Source: an uncultured Sphingobacteriales bacterium
Lineage (GTDB): Bacteria > Bacteroidota > Bacteroidia > Chitinophagales > Chitinophagaceae
Assembly: GCA_946479435.1 (NCBI GenBank)
Contig: CAMLFX010000001.1
Coordinates: 1 to 64,000, forward strand
Direction: 5' to 3'
DNA: 64,000 bases
Of this stretch, positions 7,721 through 17,466 are shown in pieces. A program made the translations under genes and the position numbers. Below the pieces are notes generated by a model, which made no database searches, was not told the origin of the DNA, and worked only from the letters and a program-made list of their open reading frames with translations. The first letter of the stretch is position 1, and each line of letters begins with the position of its first letter.

Positions 7721-10267
7721 ATGGATTCAAATTTCTCACCCAAAGTCAAAGAGATCATTTCCTACAGCCGCGAAGAAGCCCTCCGGTTAGGTAACGATTT
7801 CATTGGTACAGAACACCTGTTGCTGGGGCTGATTAGAGAAGGAGATGGGTTGGCTGTTCGCGTACTGCAAGCATTACAGGTTGATCTGTTTGACTTGCGA
7901 AAAGAACTGGAAGTAGCTATTAAAGACAAGAACAACAAGCCTTTAGCTAATATAAACAGTTTACCCCTCACAAAGCAGGCTGAAAAAGTAATTCGCATTA
8001 CAGTGCTGGAAGCAAAGGCATTGAAAAGCACAACGGTAGAAACGGAACACCTTATGCTTTCAATACTTAAAAACAAAGAAAACGTTGCTACGCAAATACT
8101 TCATCAGTACGATGTTGATTACGAACGTTTTAAGAGTGAGCTAAGCATTCTGCAAGGCGATGCGCCCCGCGGAGACTACGGCAGCGATCCGGGATCGGAA
8201 GAATTTGAGGAAGATGATGAACGCCGCCAGTTTCAACAGCAGCGTCGCCAGGCTGGCAACGCAAAATCTAAAACGCCGGTTTTAGATAATTTTGGTCGTG
8301 ATATTACCAAATTAGCCGAATTGGGCAACTTAGACCCCATTGTTGGCCGGGAAGAGGAAATTGAGCGTGTGTCTCAAATTCTTTCACGCCGCAAAAAGAA
8401 TAACCCGATATTGATAGGGGAACCCGGCGTGGGTAAAACGGCTATCGTAGAAGGTTTAGCCTTGCGTATCGTTCAAAGAAAAGTATCGCGTGTACTGTTC
8501 GATAAACGCGTTATCAGTTTAGACCTTGCTGCCCTGGTAGCAGGTACCAAATACCGTGGCCAGTTCGAAGAAAGGATGAAAGCTATCATGAACGAACTGG
8601 AAAAGAACAAAGACGTGATTCTCTTTATAGATGAGATACACACTATTGTAGGCGCTGGTGGTGCTTCGGGCTCGCTCGATGCTTCGAACATTTTTAAGCC
8701 GGCACTGGCCCGCGGAGATCTCCAATGCATTGGTGCATCTACACTGGATGAATACCGTATGTATATTGAAAAAGACGGTGCATTAGACCGTCGTTTCCAG
8801 AAAGTACTTATAGAACCACCAAGTGTTGATGAAACAATAACTATACTGAATAACATACGTTCTAAGTATGAGGATTTCCATAACGTTACCTACGATCAGG
8901 ATGCCATTGAAGCTTGCGTAAAACTGAGCGACCGCTACATGACCGATCGCCTGTTGCCCGATAAAGCGATAGACGTAATGGATGAAGTAGGCGCACGTGT
9001 ACACCTGAAGAACATCAACGTTCCGCAAAGTGTACTGGACCTGGAAAAGAAAATAGAAGAAATAAAACAAGAAAAGAATAAGGTTGTAAAAAGCCAGCGT
9101 TTCGAAGAGGCAGCGGCACTGCGCGACAAAGAAAAACGACTGGGCGAAGAACTGGAAAAAGCAAAGACAGATTGGGAAGAAGAAAGCAAGCATAAGCGCT
9201 ACCCGATACATGAAGAGCATATTGCTGAAGTGATAAGTATGATGACCGGCATACCTGTTATGCGTATGGTGGAAGCAGAAAGTGCCAAACTGCGCCGCAT
9301 GGGCGATGACCTGAAAGGCGCAGTAGTAGGACAAGATGAAGCAATACTGAAAATAGTAAAGGCAATACAGCGTAACCGTGTAGGGCTTAAAGATCCCCGT
9401 AAGCCTATTGGCTCATTCATATTCCTGGGCCCAACAGGTGTAGGTAAAACAGAGTTGGCCCGCGCACTTGCACGCTACATGTTCGATAGCGACGACGCGC
9501 TGATACGTGTAGATATGAGTGAATACATGGAGAAATTCTCACTCAGTCGCCTTATAGGTGCGCCTCCGGGATATGTGGGTTATGAAGAAGGTGGACAGCT
9601 GACTGAAAAAGTACGCCGTAAACCATATTCTGTAGTGTTGCTTGACGAAATTGAAAAGGCACACCCGGATATATTCAATATCCTGTTACAAGTGCTGGAT
9701 GATGGTCAGCTGACTGATGGACTGGGCCGCAAAGTAGACTTTAAGAATACTTTGATCATTATGACGTCTAACATTGGTGTACGTCAGTTGAAAGATTTTG
9801 GTACGGGTGTAGGTTTCACTACAGCAACCAAAGCAGAAAATGTAGAAGATGCCAACCGTGGTGTGATAGAAAAAGCACTGAAACGCACCTTCTCACCAGA
9901 ATTTCTGAACCGTATCGACGATGTAGTCATATTCAATTCGCTTACTGAAGAGCATATTGCACTGATCATCGATATAATTATGAAAGATGTGTTGAAACGA
10001 TTGAACACATTGGGCTTTACGTTAGAACTAACAGCTTCTGCTAAAAAATTCATAGCTGAAAAAGGTTACGATGTTCAGTTTGGTGCAAGGCCGCTGCATA
10101 GGGCAATACAGAAATATCTGGAAGACCCGCTGGCGGAAGAAATACTAAACCATCGCATAAAAGAAGGCGATAGTGTAGAAGCAGACTATAGCGAAGAAGA
10201 AAAGAAAATAGTATTCTCTATTAGTCAAATAATTAAGAAAGAAGAGCCTTCTGCTTCTGCAGAATAA
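7721..10267 (+). CDS. clpC: ClpC-type AAA+ unfoldase, ATP-binding subunit of Clp protease
   Basis: Unfolds proteins for ClpP degradation. The 848 residues show the full ClpC plan: two N-terminal Clp repeats (about 1-140, starting [20 protein letters not shown]), AAA-1 with Walker A GEPGVGKT at 233-240 and Walker [12 protein letters not shown], a UVR-type coiled middle domain near residues 440-475 ([17 protein letters not shown]), and AAA-2 with Walker A GPTGVGKT at 570-577 and Walker [12 protein letters not shown]. The C-terminal D2-small domain ([15 protein letters not shown]) is complete. It ends in a strong terminator (10288-10312). No mcsA/mcsB/ctsR genes adjoin, as is usual in Bacteroidota. 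Confidence 0.97.
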   Translation: MDSNFSPKVKEIISYSREEALRLGNDFIGTEHLLLGLIREGDGLAVRVLQALQVDLFDLRKELEVAIKDKNNKPLANINSLPLTKQAEKVIRITVLEAKALKSTTVETEHLMLSILKNKENVATQILHQYDVDYERFKSELSILQGDAPRGDYGSDPGSEEFEEDDERRQFQQQRRQAGNAKSKTPVLDNFGRDITKLAELGNLDPIVGREEEIERVSQILSRRKKNNPILIGEPGVGKTAIVEGLALRIVQRKVSRVLFDKRVISLDLAALVAGTKYRGQFEERMKAIMNELEKNKDVILFIDEIHTIVGAGGASGSLDASNIFKPALARGDLQCIGASTLDEYRMYIEKDGALDRRFQKVLIEPPSVDETITILNNIRSKYEDFHNVTYDQDAIEACVKLSDRYMTDRLLPDKAIDVMDEVGARVHLKNINVPQSVLDLEKKIEEIKQEKNKVVKSQRFEEAAALRDKEKRLGEELEKAKTDWEEESKHKRYPIHEEHIAEVISMMTGIPVMRMVEAESAKLRRMGDDLKGAVVGQDEAILKIVKAIQRNRVGLKDPRKPIGSFIFLGPTGVGKTELARALARYMFDSDDALIRVDMSEYMEKFSLSRLIGAPPGYVGYEEGGQLTEKVRRKPYSVVLLDEIEKAHPDIFNILLQVLDDGQLTDGLGRKVDFKNTLIIMTSNIGVRQLKDFGTGVGFTTATKAENVEDANRGVIEKALKRTFSPEFLNRIDDVVIFNSLTEEHIALIIDIIMKDVLKRLNTLGFTLELTASAKKFIAEKGYDVQFGARPLHRAIQKYLEDPLAEEILNHRIKEGDSVEADYSEEEKKIVFSISQIIKKEEPSASAE

Positions 10268-10287
10268 CCTTTTTAAACAAGTAATAT

Positions 10288-10312
10288 AAAAGGGAGGCAT
10301 TGCCTCCCTTTT
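10288..10312 (+). terminator. Terminator after clpC
   Basis: AAAAGGGAGGC, loop ATT, GCCTCCCTTTT: a perfect 7-bp GC-rich stem extended by A-T pairs with a T tract, starting about 20 bases past the clpC stop. Confidence 0.85.
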
Positions 10313-10364
10313 CGTTTTATTCAAAGGCATGAAGTTTTATTCTTGCTGATAAAAGATGATAACT

Positions 10365-10892
10365 ATGAAAACAAAGCACGTAGCCATACTCACCGAAAAT
10401 GGTTTTGAACAGGAAGAACTTACATCGCCTAAAGAGGCACTGGAAAAGGAAGGATATACGGTACACATTATTTCGCCGCAAAAAGAAAAAGTAAAAGGCT
10501 GGAACCATACCGACTGGGGTATAGAGCTACCTGTAGATAAACATATTGATGAAGTAAAGACAGATAGCTATGACGCTCTTGTTTTGCCGGGTGGCGTTAT
10601 AAACCCCGATAAGCTGAGGCTAAATGAAAAGGCAGTGTCATTTGCAAAAGAAATGCTGCAATCGGGCAAACCTGTTGCAGCTATTTGTCATGGTCCGCAA
10701 ACCCTTATTGAAACAAAATTGTTGGCAGGTAGAAGAATGACTTCTTACCCTTCCTTGCAAACTGATTTAAAAAATGCAGGTGTAAACTGGGAAGACAAAG
10801 AGGTGTTAATAGATAACAACCTGATTACCAGTCGTAAGCCCGCTGATCTTCCTGCTTTTAACCGTGAGTTAATAGCTGCATTGAGCAAATGA
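10365..10892 (+). CDS. DJ-1/PfpI-family protein (YhbO/YraA-like)
   Basis: A 175-residue member of the DJ-1/PfpI superfamily, often stress-related and reported as glyoxalase/deglycase or amidotransferase-like. The nucleophile elbow is AAICHGPQTLIE with the Cys-His pair. The upstream glutamate is in the VAILTENGFEQEEL segment, and the oxyanion strand is DALVLPGG. Domain length and order match YhbO/YraA. I chose ATG 10365 because AAAAGA lies 8 bases before it; ATG 10356 is also in frame. Substrate cannot be told from sequence. It is a single gene following the clpC terminator. Confidence 0.88.
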   Translation: MKTKHVAILTENGFEQEELTSPKEALEKEGYTVHIISPQKEKVKGWNHTDWGIELPVDKHIDEVKTDSYDALVLPGGVINPDKLRLNEKAVSFAKEMLQSGKPVAAICHGPQTLIETKLLAGRRMTSYPSLQTDLKNAGVNWEDKEVLIDNNLITSRKPADLPAFNRELIAALSK

Positions 10893-10980
10893 TTTATTAG
10901 CTAAAAAAGCTAAGTATATACCCAACATAACATAACTTTAAGCTCGTCTATATATAGCCAGATAGCTTATTAGTTAAAGT

Positions 10981-12891
10981 ATGGTGAAAAATTTAGCGTT
11001 TTTAATAGCGCTTATATTACCTTTTTTTGTGAAGGCACAAAATCTCGTCCCCAACCCGGGCTTCGAGGTAATGAATAATTGCCCGAACAATATAGGCAGT
11101 ATAGACTTTTCACCCACATATAGCAGCTTTCCTACCGTTGATGGATGGATAAGCCCAATGCAATCAGGCTCTCCTGATTATTTTAACAGTTGCGCCGCAG
11201 TAAGTAGTGGAGTGCATGTACCTGAGGCCACATTTGGCTATCAGTATGCACATACAGGCGATGCCTTTACCGGTATCATTGCCTGGCAGGCAACAGTTGA
11301 TAACGGACACTGGAAAGATGATTTTCGGGAATATATTCAGTGCAAATTATTAGCACCTATGATTGCAGGCCGACGCTATTGTGTTAGCTTTTATGTTAGT
11401 CCAACCGTTAGCCCGGCTTTTCCTGATTTCAATTATGTTTCGCTCGATCAGGTAGGACTGCATTTTTCCGACGCGCAAATTGTTCAAACGTCGGGAGGTA
11501 ATATGACACTATCTTACAGTGTGGTAAATACCCCCGGCAGCTATATACTTGACACCGGTGGTTGGGTGAAGATAAACACCATATATACAGCAACAGGTGG
11601 TGAAGAGTGGATGACCGTAGGTGTTTTCAATACCGGTGGCGTTCCTAATTTCATTCAGGCATCGCCAATACCGGCCAATCCTGGGTTTAGTACCTATCGT
11701 AGCTACATGTACTTCGATGATTTTAGTGTAATACAGATAGGTAATGCGGATACCGAAAAAATAGTGCATGAAATAGCACTCTGCGATACGAACGCTATTT
11801 CTGTCGATCTTAAAAGTAGTGGTTTAGATGGCACTTATGAATGGAACTCAGGTGGCCATGCCAACCAGGTGAATATTACAAAGGAAGGCACCTACTGGTG
11901 CAGGTCGGCCGCCGATTGCCATTTTTATATAGATACATTTCATGTCTACTTCGATCCCGGTGTAAAACTCTCTCTTGGCAAAGATACTGGCACCTGCAAT
12001 AATGAGCCCTTAACTATAAAAGCCAACAGTGGCTTCAGTAATTTTTTATGGAGCACGGGCGAAACAACAGACCGTATTTTAATAAGCCAAACAGGTAAGT
12101 ACTATCTTACTGCCAACAATCAATGTGGTATTCAGGCAGATACTATCAACGTTTATGTACAATCGCCAACACCACCACCTGTTTTGCGCGACACTATGGT
12201 TTGCCAGAATAGCGACCAGATAACTATTCCGGCTGAAGGTGAAAACATAACATGGTATTCAAGTAAAGAAAGTGTGATAGGCAACCCTTATCAACCGTAT
12301 TTATACACAAAGCAACCGGGCGATAATATTGTGTACGCTACACAAAAAATAGGCTATTGCGAAAGCGATAAAGCTGCTGTTCATGTATATGTAAAGTACA
12401 CGCCAAAGGAAGAAATGCCGAATAGCATAACAATGTGTGAAAAATACAGGGTACCTATTGGCAACCAGCTTGAAGATGTAACGTATAAGTGGAGTACCGG
12501 TGAATCAGTTTGTTGTATTACACCCAATCGCGAAGGTGTATATAGGCGCGCCGTAAATAACGAATGTGGTACCTATATCGATAGTATTAATGTTACGCTT
12601 TCAGAATGCGACCAATGTATTGTAGTGCCTAATGCATTTAGCCCCAATCATGATGGTAAGAACGACCGCTTCAATGCAATAATTACATGTCCTGTTGACA
12701 GGTTTGAGATGAACATTTATAACCGCTGGGGTAATAAAGTATTTACCACTACAAATGCAGACGAAGGTTGGGATGGCAGTTATAAAGGCACTCCGGCTGA
12801 AGCAGGAACTTATGTTTACTTATTGGAATATCGCTCTTCATCTACTTTCCGTACCAATACCATCAAGGGTAACGTTACCCTTTTCCACTAG
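10981..12891 (+). CDS. Secreted protein with T9SS type B sorting domain
   Basis: A 636-residue exported protein. The signal peptide is MVKNLAFLIALILPFFVKA, followed by QNLVPNPGFEVMNNCP, a start common in Bacteroidota surface proteins. Residues about 20-250 look like a jelly-roll/carbohydrate-binding-like domain. From about 260 on there are Ig-like modules with cysteines and the repeated pattern WSTGE(T/S). The last 85 residues (CIVVPNAFSPNHDGKNDRF, YNRWGNKVF, DEGWDGSYKG, AGTYVYLLEY) are the gliding-motility-associated C-terminal sorting domain. The protein is therefore exported by the type IX system, whose component PorZ is at the left edge. The function of the N-terminal part is unknown. Confidence 0.88.
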   Translation: MVKNLAFLIALILPFFVKAQNLVPNPGFEVMNNCPNNIGSIDFSPTYSSFPTVDGWISPMQSGSPDYFNSCAAVSSGVHVPEATFGYQYAHTGDAFTGIIAWQATVDNGHWKDDFREYIQCKLLAPMIAGRRYCVSFYVSPTVSPAFPDFNYVSLDQVGLHFSDAQIVQTSGGNMTLSYSVVNTPGSYILDTGGWVKINTIYTATGGEEWMTVGVFNTGGVPNFIQASPIPANPGFSTYRSYMYFDDFSVIQIGNADTEKIVHEIALCDTNAISVDLKSSGLDGTYEWNSGGHANQVNITKEGTYWCRSAADCHFYIDTFHVYFDPGVKLSLGKDTGTCNNEPLTIKANSGFSNFLWSTGETTDRILISQTGKYYLTANNQCGIQADTINVYVQSPTPPPVLRDTMVCQNSDQITIPAEGENITWYSSKESVIGNPYQPYLYTKQPGDNIVYATQKIGYCESDKAAVHVYVKYTPKEEMPNSITMCEKYRVPIGNQLEDVTYKWSTGESVCCITPNREGVYRRAVNNECGTYIDSINVTLSECDQCIVVPNAFSPNHDGKNDRFNAIITCPVDRFEMNIYNRWGNKVFTTTNADEGWDGSYKGTPAEAGTYVYLLEYRSSSTFRTNTIKGNVTLFH

Positions 12892-12958
12892 CATTTTCTT
12901 TTTCGGGAAATTTTATAGCTAAAAATGGCCGCATGTAGCTAACGCGGTTATCTATCAG

Positions 12959-12966
12959 TAACTTTG
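12959..12966 (+). promoter_or_regulatory. -7 element (TAACTTTG) for feoB
   Basis: An exact TAnnTTTG match ending 8 bases before the feoB ATG. The transcript would have at most a few bases of leader. No clear -33 TTG is seen. Confidence 0.4.
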
Positions 12967-12974
12967 CGCACTTC

Positions 12975-15083
12975 ATGCGCCACAGGTACACTATAGCATT
13001 AGTTGGTAATCCTAACAGCGGGAAAAGTTCTCTTTTTAATGCTCTTACGGGCTTAAACCAGAAAGTGGGCAACTTCCCCGGTGTAACCGTTGATAAAAAA
13101 ACAGGTATTACCCGCATAAGTAGCGATATAGTTGCTGATGTTATAGACTTACCCGGTACCTATAGCTTATACCCTAAAAGTGCTGATGAACAAGTAGCCT
13201 GCCAGGTATTGCTGAATAAGAATAACGAAAGTTACCCCGATCTTGTAATAGTTATTGCAGATGCATCGAACCTGAAACGCAACCTGCTTTTTTGTTCGCA
13301 GATTATGGATCTGAATATTCCTGTGGTCATAGCGCTTACCATGAATGATATTGCTGCCAGAAAAGGTATAGTGATAGACGTGCCTGGGCTGGAGCGCGCT
13401 ATGGGTGTACCTGTAGTAGCAATAAACCCCAGGAAGAATAAGGGGATAGCGCAACTGAAAAAAACAATAAGTGACGTAAAAAATAGCGCACAAGTTAGGA
13501 GCGGCGAGTTTTTAAGCACAAAAGAACTGACGGGCGAATGGATAGAGGAACTAAAAGAAATAGGCGGAACAGATAGCTATTATGCCGCGCTGCACATAGC
13601 CTGCAACCATAGCGAGCTTAACTATTTACAGGCGGCACAACGTATACGTATTGCTGCACTTCTGGATGAAGTTAAGTTTAATAAAGCGAACGTGCAGGCA
13701 CGCGAAGTAATGGAACGGTACAAGAAGATAGGCACTGTTATGCAGCAATGTGTGGCTGAAGAAAACCCGCTACGACGGTATGTTTTAAGCGAACGCATTG
13801 ATAAAGTATTGCTGCATCCTGTATGGGGTAATATTATTCTTCTAGTGGTGTTGTTCCTCTTATTCCAAAGCATTTTCTGGCTGGCAGAATTCCCTATGGG
13901 ATGGGTAGAACAGGGTTTCAAAATATTGAGCGAATGGTTGGCTACGGTAATGCCCGATAATCTTTTCAGGGATCTTCTGATAAATGGGTTGCTAGCCGGG
14001 CTAAGCGGTATAGCTGTATTTGTACCGCAGATCATGATACTTTTCGGCCTTATCACTGTTTTGGAAGACAGTGGCTATATGGCGCGTATCAGCTTTCTTA
14101 CCGACCGCTTAATGCGTAGCGTAGGCTTGAATGGCCGTTCGGTAATGCCGCTTATTAGCGGCATGGCATGCGCAGTACCGGCAATCATGGCCGCACGTAC
14201 CATACAAAACCGTAAAGAGCGGCTGATAACAATATTGGTAACGCCGCTTATGAGTTGCTCAGCACGCCTGCCTGTTTACCTTATACTCATAAGCCTTGTT
14301 GTGCCCGATAGGAAACTGCTTATCTTCAACCTGCATGGCTTGGTGCTGATGGGTTTGTATTTATTTGGCTTTTTTATGGCCCTCTTAGTATCCTACGTTC
14401 TCAGCTTTATTGTGAAAATAAAAGAGCGTACTTTCTTTTTGATGGAATTGCCTGTTTATCGCGCACCTCGCTGGAAGAATGTTGGCATTACAATGGTGGA
14501 AAAGGCAAGGATATTTATTACCGATGCCGGTAAAGTAATTATTGTCATCTCTCTTGTTTTGTGGGCGCTGGCGAGCTTTGGGCCAACTGCACGCATGGAT
14601 AAAGTAAACGCTACCTATGCGCAGCTGTTGCAAAAACATCCTGATAGCGTTCAGCTTCAATATGATAAAAACACAGCAAAACTGGAAAATTCGTATGCCG
14701 GTATAATGGGTAAAGCAATAGAACCTGCTATACGTCCCTTAGGCTACGATTGGAAAATAGGTGTGGCGCTCATTACTTCCTTTGCTGCGCGTGAAGTATT
14801 TGTAGGTACTATGGCCACGTTGTATAGTGTAGGGCAGGACAACAACGATGCCACCCTGCGCCAGAAAATGGCTAACGCACGCCGCGATGACGGTACAAAA
14901 GTATATACACTTGCTACGGGCATCTCATTGCTTATTTTCTACGTGCTGGCTATGCAATGCATGAGCACACTTGCAATTGTGAAACGGGAAACCGGGAGCT
15001 GGAAATACCCGGTTGCCCAGTTCTTATATATGTCGGGTCTTGCCTATCTGTGCGCATTCATTGCATACCAATTGTTAAACTGA
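12975..15083 (+). CDS. feoB: Ferrous iron transporter FeoB
   Basis: A 702-residue inner-membrane Fe(II) transporter with a cytoplasmic G domain. G1 is GNPNSGKS at 11-18, the switch region NFPGVTVDKKTG, and G3 DLPG. The G4 position reads TMND, where most FeoB proteins have NMxD, so Asn is replaced by Thr. The membrane part has two Gate motifs (SGIAVFVPQIMILFG with PLISGMACAVPAIM, and later VGVALITSFAAREVFVGTMA). No feoA or feoC gene adjoins and no FeoA domain is fused. Start choice follows the family start (IALVGNPNSGKSS). The very close -7 element suggests a near-leaderless message. Confidence 0.95.
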   Translation: MRHRYTIALVGNPNSGKSSLFNALTGLNQKVGNFPGVTVDKKTGITRISSDIVADVIDLPGTYSLYPKSADEQVACQVLLNKNNESYPDLVIVIADASNLKRNLLFCSQIMDLNIPVVIALTMNDIAARKGIVIDVPGLERAMGVPVVAINPRKNKGIAQLKKTISDVKNSAQVRSGEFLSTKELTGEWIEELKEIGGTDSYYAALHIACNHSELNYLQAAQRIRIAALLDEVKFNKANVQAREVMERYKKIGTVMQQCVAEENPLRRYVLSERIDKVLLHPVWGNIILLVVLFLLFQSIFWLAEFPMGWVEQGFKILSEWLATVMPDNLFRDLLINGLLAGLSGIAVFVPQIMILFGLITVLEDSGYMARISFLTDRLMRSVGLNGRSVMPLISGMACAVPAIMAARTIQNRKERLITILVTPLMSCSARLPVYLILISLVVPDRKLLIFNLHGLVLMGLYLFGFFMALLVSYVLSFIVKIKERTFFLMELPVYRAPRWKNVGITMVEKARIFITDAGKVIIVISLVLWALASFGPTARMDKVNATYAQLLQKHPDSVQLQYDKNTAKLENSYAGIMGKAIEPAIRPLGYDWKIGVALITSFAAREVFVGTMATLYSVGQDNNDATLRQKMANARRDDGTKVYTLATGISLLIFYVLAMQCMSTLAIVKRETGSWKYPVAQFLYMSGLAYLCAFIAYQLLN

Positions 15084-15191
15084 TGTTACTGTAATTCAAT
15101 TCGTTTGTTAAAGGCGCTCTTTTTTTTCTTATAATATATAAATCGTATGAAATTACATGCTGATATAGACTGTTAGCAAGCAGTCATCTTT

Positions 15192-16244
15192 ATGCAAGAG
15201 ATAATCGATTTTTTAAGAAACCTATTCGATACCCCGTCTTTTCCTACGCGTTGGCAATCCAACAATTGGTCGGGGTTCTATGGTGTGCTGCATATACTAA
15301 GCGATCTGTTTATATGGGCAGCGTACCTTGCTATACCCATCATTATTATACGTTTTATAGTAGCAAGGAAAAAACGTTTATCGTACAACATTCTGTATAT
15401 ACTTTTCGCAGCGTTTATCCTTACCTGTGGTTTTGCCCATCTTATTGATGCATTTATTTTCTGGATGCCGGTATATAAGGTAAGTGCTTTCTTTAAAGCA
15501 GGTACTGCTATCCTTAGCTGGATAACTGTATTTGTATTGTTAAGAATATTACCTGCTGCAATACTGCTAAAAACACCACAGGAGCTTGAAGAGGAAATGA
15601 AAAAGCGGCACAGGGCTGAAGAAGAAACACTAAAAAAGAATAGACAACTGCAGGAAGCTGAAAAAATTGGCAAAATATGCTATGGCGAATGGGATCCATT
15701 CAGCGATACAATTGTAATGACCGATTTTGGTTATATTATCTATGAATTGCCTAATAAAACCAGACTTAATTCACGCGACTTTCTTGCCTATATACACCCC
15801 GACGATAAAGCGAATATAAACCGCATCATTCAAAAGATACAGGCAGGCAGCAAGTTCGAAACCATCAACTATCGTATCATTTTACCCGGAAATCGTATAA
15901 AGCACATTAAAATAAACGGTGAGGTTATCTTCAATTTTCAAAATGAAGTAAGTCGGTTTATTTGCACCATACAAGATGTAACAGAGCAATATACCAATCT
16001 CAGGTATATAGAAGCACAGAACGAACAGCTGAAAGATATTGCGTGGATACAATCGCATAAAGTACGTGGCCCGCTTGCCACTATCATGGGTCTTGTAGAT
16101 ATACTGAATGAAAACCACTTATCGGAAAAAGATAAGGATATGGTAATGGAAGGCTTGAAAATGTCTTCAGCCAGTCTCGACGATGTTATTAAAGAGATTG
16201 TCTCTAAGAGCGAAGCCCTGAAGATACCTGCAAAGGCCAGCTAA
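15192..16244 (+). CDS. Membrane sensor: ethylene-receptor-like domain, PAS domain and H-box, no ATPase domain
   Basis: A 350-residue protein. Three membrane helices (about 33-57, 66-90, 97-121) carry the pocket residues of ETR1: Asp38, Tyr45, Ile48-Pro49, Ile76, Cys79 and His83 (SDLFIWAAYLAIP and FILTCGFAHLID), each at the ETR1 spacing within its helix. In ETR1 the Cys/His pair holds the copper that binds ethylene. A short coiled linker (130-156) leads to a PAS fold (about 165-265; YIHPDDKANINRII, ICTIQDVTEQ) and an H-box helix with His289 (WIQSHKVRGPLATIMG). The protein ends 61 residues later, with no room for a HATPase domain. Ligand and output partner are unknown. It could be a kinase remnant or a phospho-relay/adaptor. 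Confidence 0.8.
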   Translation: MQEIIDFLRNLFDTPSFPTRWQSNNWSGFYGVLHILSDLFIWAAYLAIPIIIIRFIVARKKRLSYNILYILFAAFILTCGFAHLIDAFIFWMPVYKVSAFFKAGTAILSWITVFVLLRILPAAILLKTPQELEEEMKKRHRAEEETLKKNRQLQEAEKIGKICYGEWDPFSDTIVMTDFGYIIYELPNKTRLNSRDFLAYIHPDDKANINRIIQKIQAGSKFETINYRIILPGNRIKHIKINGEVIFNFQNEVSRFICTIQDVTEQYTNLRYIEAQNEQLKDIAWIQSHKVRGPLATIMGLVDILNENHLSEKDKDMVMEGLKMSSASLDDVIKEIVSKSEALKIPAKAS

Positions 16245-16332
16245 TTTTTGTTGTTTTTACATAGCAATAAGCCTGATACCTATATGGTATGGATTTTGTG
16301 TTTTGAAAAGCTTAATGCTTAGCAAAACATAT

Positions 16333-16788
16333 ATGAGGGTAAAAAACATTATTGGCTTTATTGCCATCTGCATACTATTTACAGCCTGCGCCAATCCACA
16401 AAACTTAGTTTACCAGGATGTAAAGAATTTCCGCATACTGAACCTTAGCCTGCAGCCGGATATTGGTATGGATATACAATTTTACAACCCCAATACTTTT
16501 GGCGTTACAATGAAAGAAGCTGACATAAATGTATTTATCAATGATAAAATGATAGGCACCGGCAGGCTACAGCGTAGCTACGATGTGCCGGGCGCTGATA
16601 CTTTTCTTTTGCCGGTAGTTTTGAAGGCCGACCTTAAGAGCTTGTTTTCTAATACATACTCTATTCTTTCCAACAGGTTGGTAACTGTAAAGCTGAAGGG
16701 GCATGTGAAAGCCGGTAAAAGAGTATTCTTAAACATCCCCATCAATTACGAGGGTAAGCAGCAACTAGATGTAGTTGACTTTAAATAA
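16333..16788 (+). CDS. LEA type 2 (LEA14-like) lipoprotein
   Basis: A lipoprotein of about 151 residues. RVKNIIGFIAICILFTAC is a compact lipoprotein signal with the Cys at residue 19. The rest (YQDVKNFRILNLSLQPDIGMDIQFYNPNTFGVTMKEADINVFI) matches the LEA-2/WHy fold: a single beta-sandwich with the FYNPN motif. In bacteria this fold occurs in envelope proteins of poorly known role. ATGs at 16315 and 16333 are both possible; a TTG at 16303 is also in frame. I prefer 16333 for the signal-peptide length. It follows the sensor gene by 88 bases on the same strand. Confidence 0.75.
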   Translation: MRVKNIIGFIAICILFTACANPQNLVYQDVKNFRILNLSLQPDIGMDIQFYNPNTFGVTMKEADINVFINDKMIGTGRLQRSYDVPGADTFLLPVVLKADLKSLFSNTYSILSNRLVTVKLKGHVKAGKRVFLNIPINYEGKQQLDVVDFK

Positions 16789-16794
16789 CGTGTA

Positions 16795-17331
16795 TTAAAA
16801 CTCGTTTTTCCACATCATACTTTCAATTGGCTTATTAGGCTGGTCACTGTACTTGGCGTTTTTCTTTTGGTTGTATTTGGTTTCTATTTCTCCGTCTACC
16901 GGGAAGTAGATAAGCTGGCCAATAGGCATACCCTTATATACTTTTACCGGTTGTTTAACTGATATTTCCAGTGTCCAGTTACCGCAAAAACCTACATCGC
17001 CTTTACCTGCTGTGGCATGTATATCTATACCCAGGCGCCCTGTGCTCGATTTTCCTTCCAGGAAAGGTACGTGCGCATGCGTTTCAGTGTACTCAAGGGT
17101 AACACCCAGGTAAAATATATGCGGGTACAGTACAAATCCCTCGTCCGGTATCTCGAAAGTTTCTATCTGGTTGTGCTTTTTAGCATCCAGTATATGTTCT
17201 TTGTAAGTAGCAAGTGTTGAGCCCAGGCGTACATCGTAACTATTACTGCCTAGGGCATCCCTGTCGTAAGGAGCTATTTTGATAGTTCCTTTTTCCATTT
17301 CTTCCAGTATGCGCTTATCTGAGAGGATCAT
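16795..17331 (-). CDS. dcd: dCTP deaminase
   Basis: Deaminates dCTP to dUTP for thymidylate supply. The 178 residues match the family throughout: MILSDKRILEEMEKG at the start, the nucleotide-binding FLEGKSSTGRLG, and the catalytic-glutamate segment GFCGNWTLEI, ending in a lid region (KYNQKKNAKYSDQPNKP). There is no sign of the bifunctional dUTPase variant beyond the shared fold. It is convergent with the LEA-type lipoprotein gene, 6 bases between stops. TATATTTG ends only four bases before the ATG, so the mRNA is likely leaderless. Confidence 0.95.
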   Translation of the reverse strand: MILSDKRILEEMEKGTIKIAPYDRDALGSNSYDVRLGSTLATYKEHILDAKKHNQIETFEIPDEGFVLYPHIFYLGVTLEYTETHAHVPFLEGKSSTGRLGIDIHATAGKGDVGFCGNWTLEISVKQPVKVYKGMPIGQLIYFPVDGEIETKYNQKKNAKYSDQPNKPIESMMWKNEF

Positions 17332-17335
17332 GCAG

Positions 17336-17343
17336 CAAATATA
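17336..17343 (-). promoter_or_regulatory. -7 element (TATATTTG) for dcd
   Basis: Minus-strand TATATTTG fits TAnnTTTG and ends four bases before the dcd ATG, which places the predicted transcription start at or next to the A of the ATG. Confidence 0.4.
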
Positions 17344-17412
17344 ATAGGTATTGGGCTATGTACCAGTATTGGTACGGCAATGTTTGTAATCTGTGAATAA
17401 TGCCTTATTTAA

Positions 17413-17443
17413 CAAAAATGCCGCTATGAAAACAGCGGCATTT
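17413..17443 (-). terminator. Terminator downstream of the 17467-18273 gene
   Basis: A 10-bp stem AAATGCCGCT / AGCGGCATTT around an eight-base loop, followed on the minus strand by TTG after the stem's own T run. It starts about 24 bases past the stop of the upstream gene. Confidence 0.7.
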
Positions 17444-17466
17444 CATTTAAATGAGAGACGGAATAG

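Noticed and set aside
8783..9334. 183-residue open frame opposite clpC
   Set aside because: Low-complexity aromatic-rich translation, wholly inside a well-supported gene; a shadow frame.
15084..15191. Search for a feoA gene or terminator after feoB
   Set aside because: No frame with FeoA features and no stable hairpin with a T tract; only a T run without stem.
17360..17375. GTACCA-GTAT-TGGTAC inverted repeat upstream of dcd
   Set aside because: Only six bases per arm; expected by chance at this frequency, so not listed as an operator.
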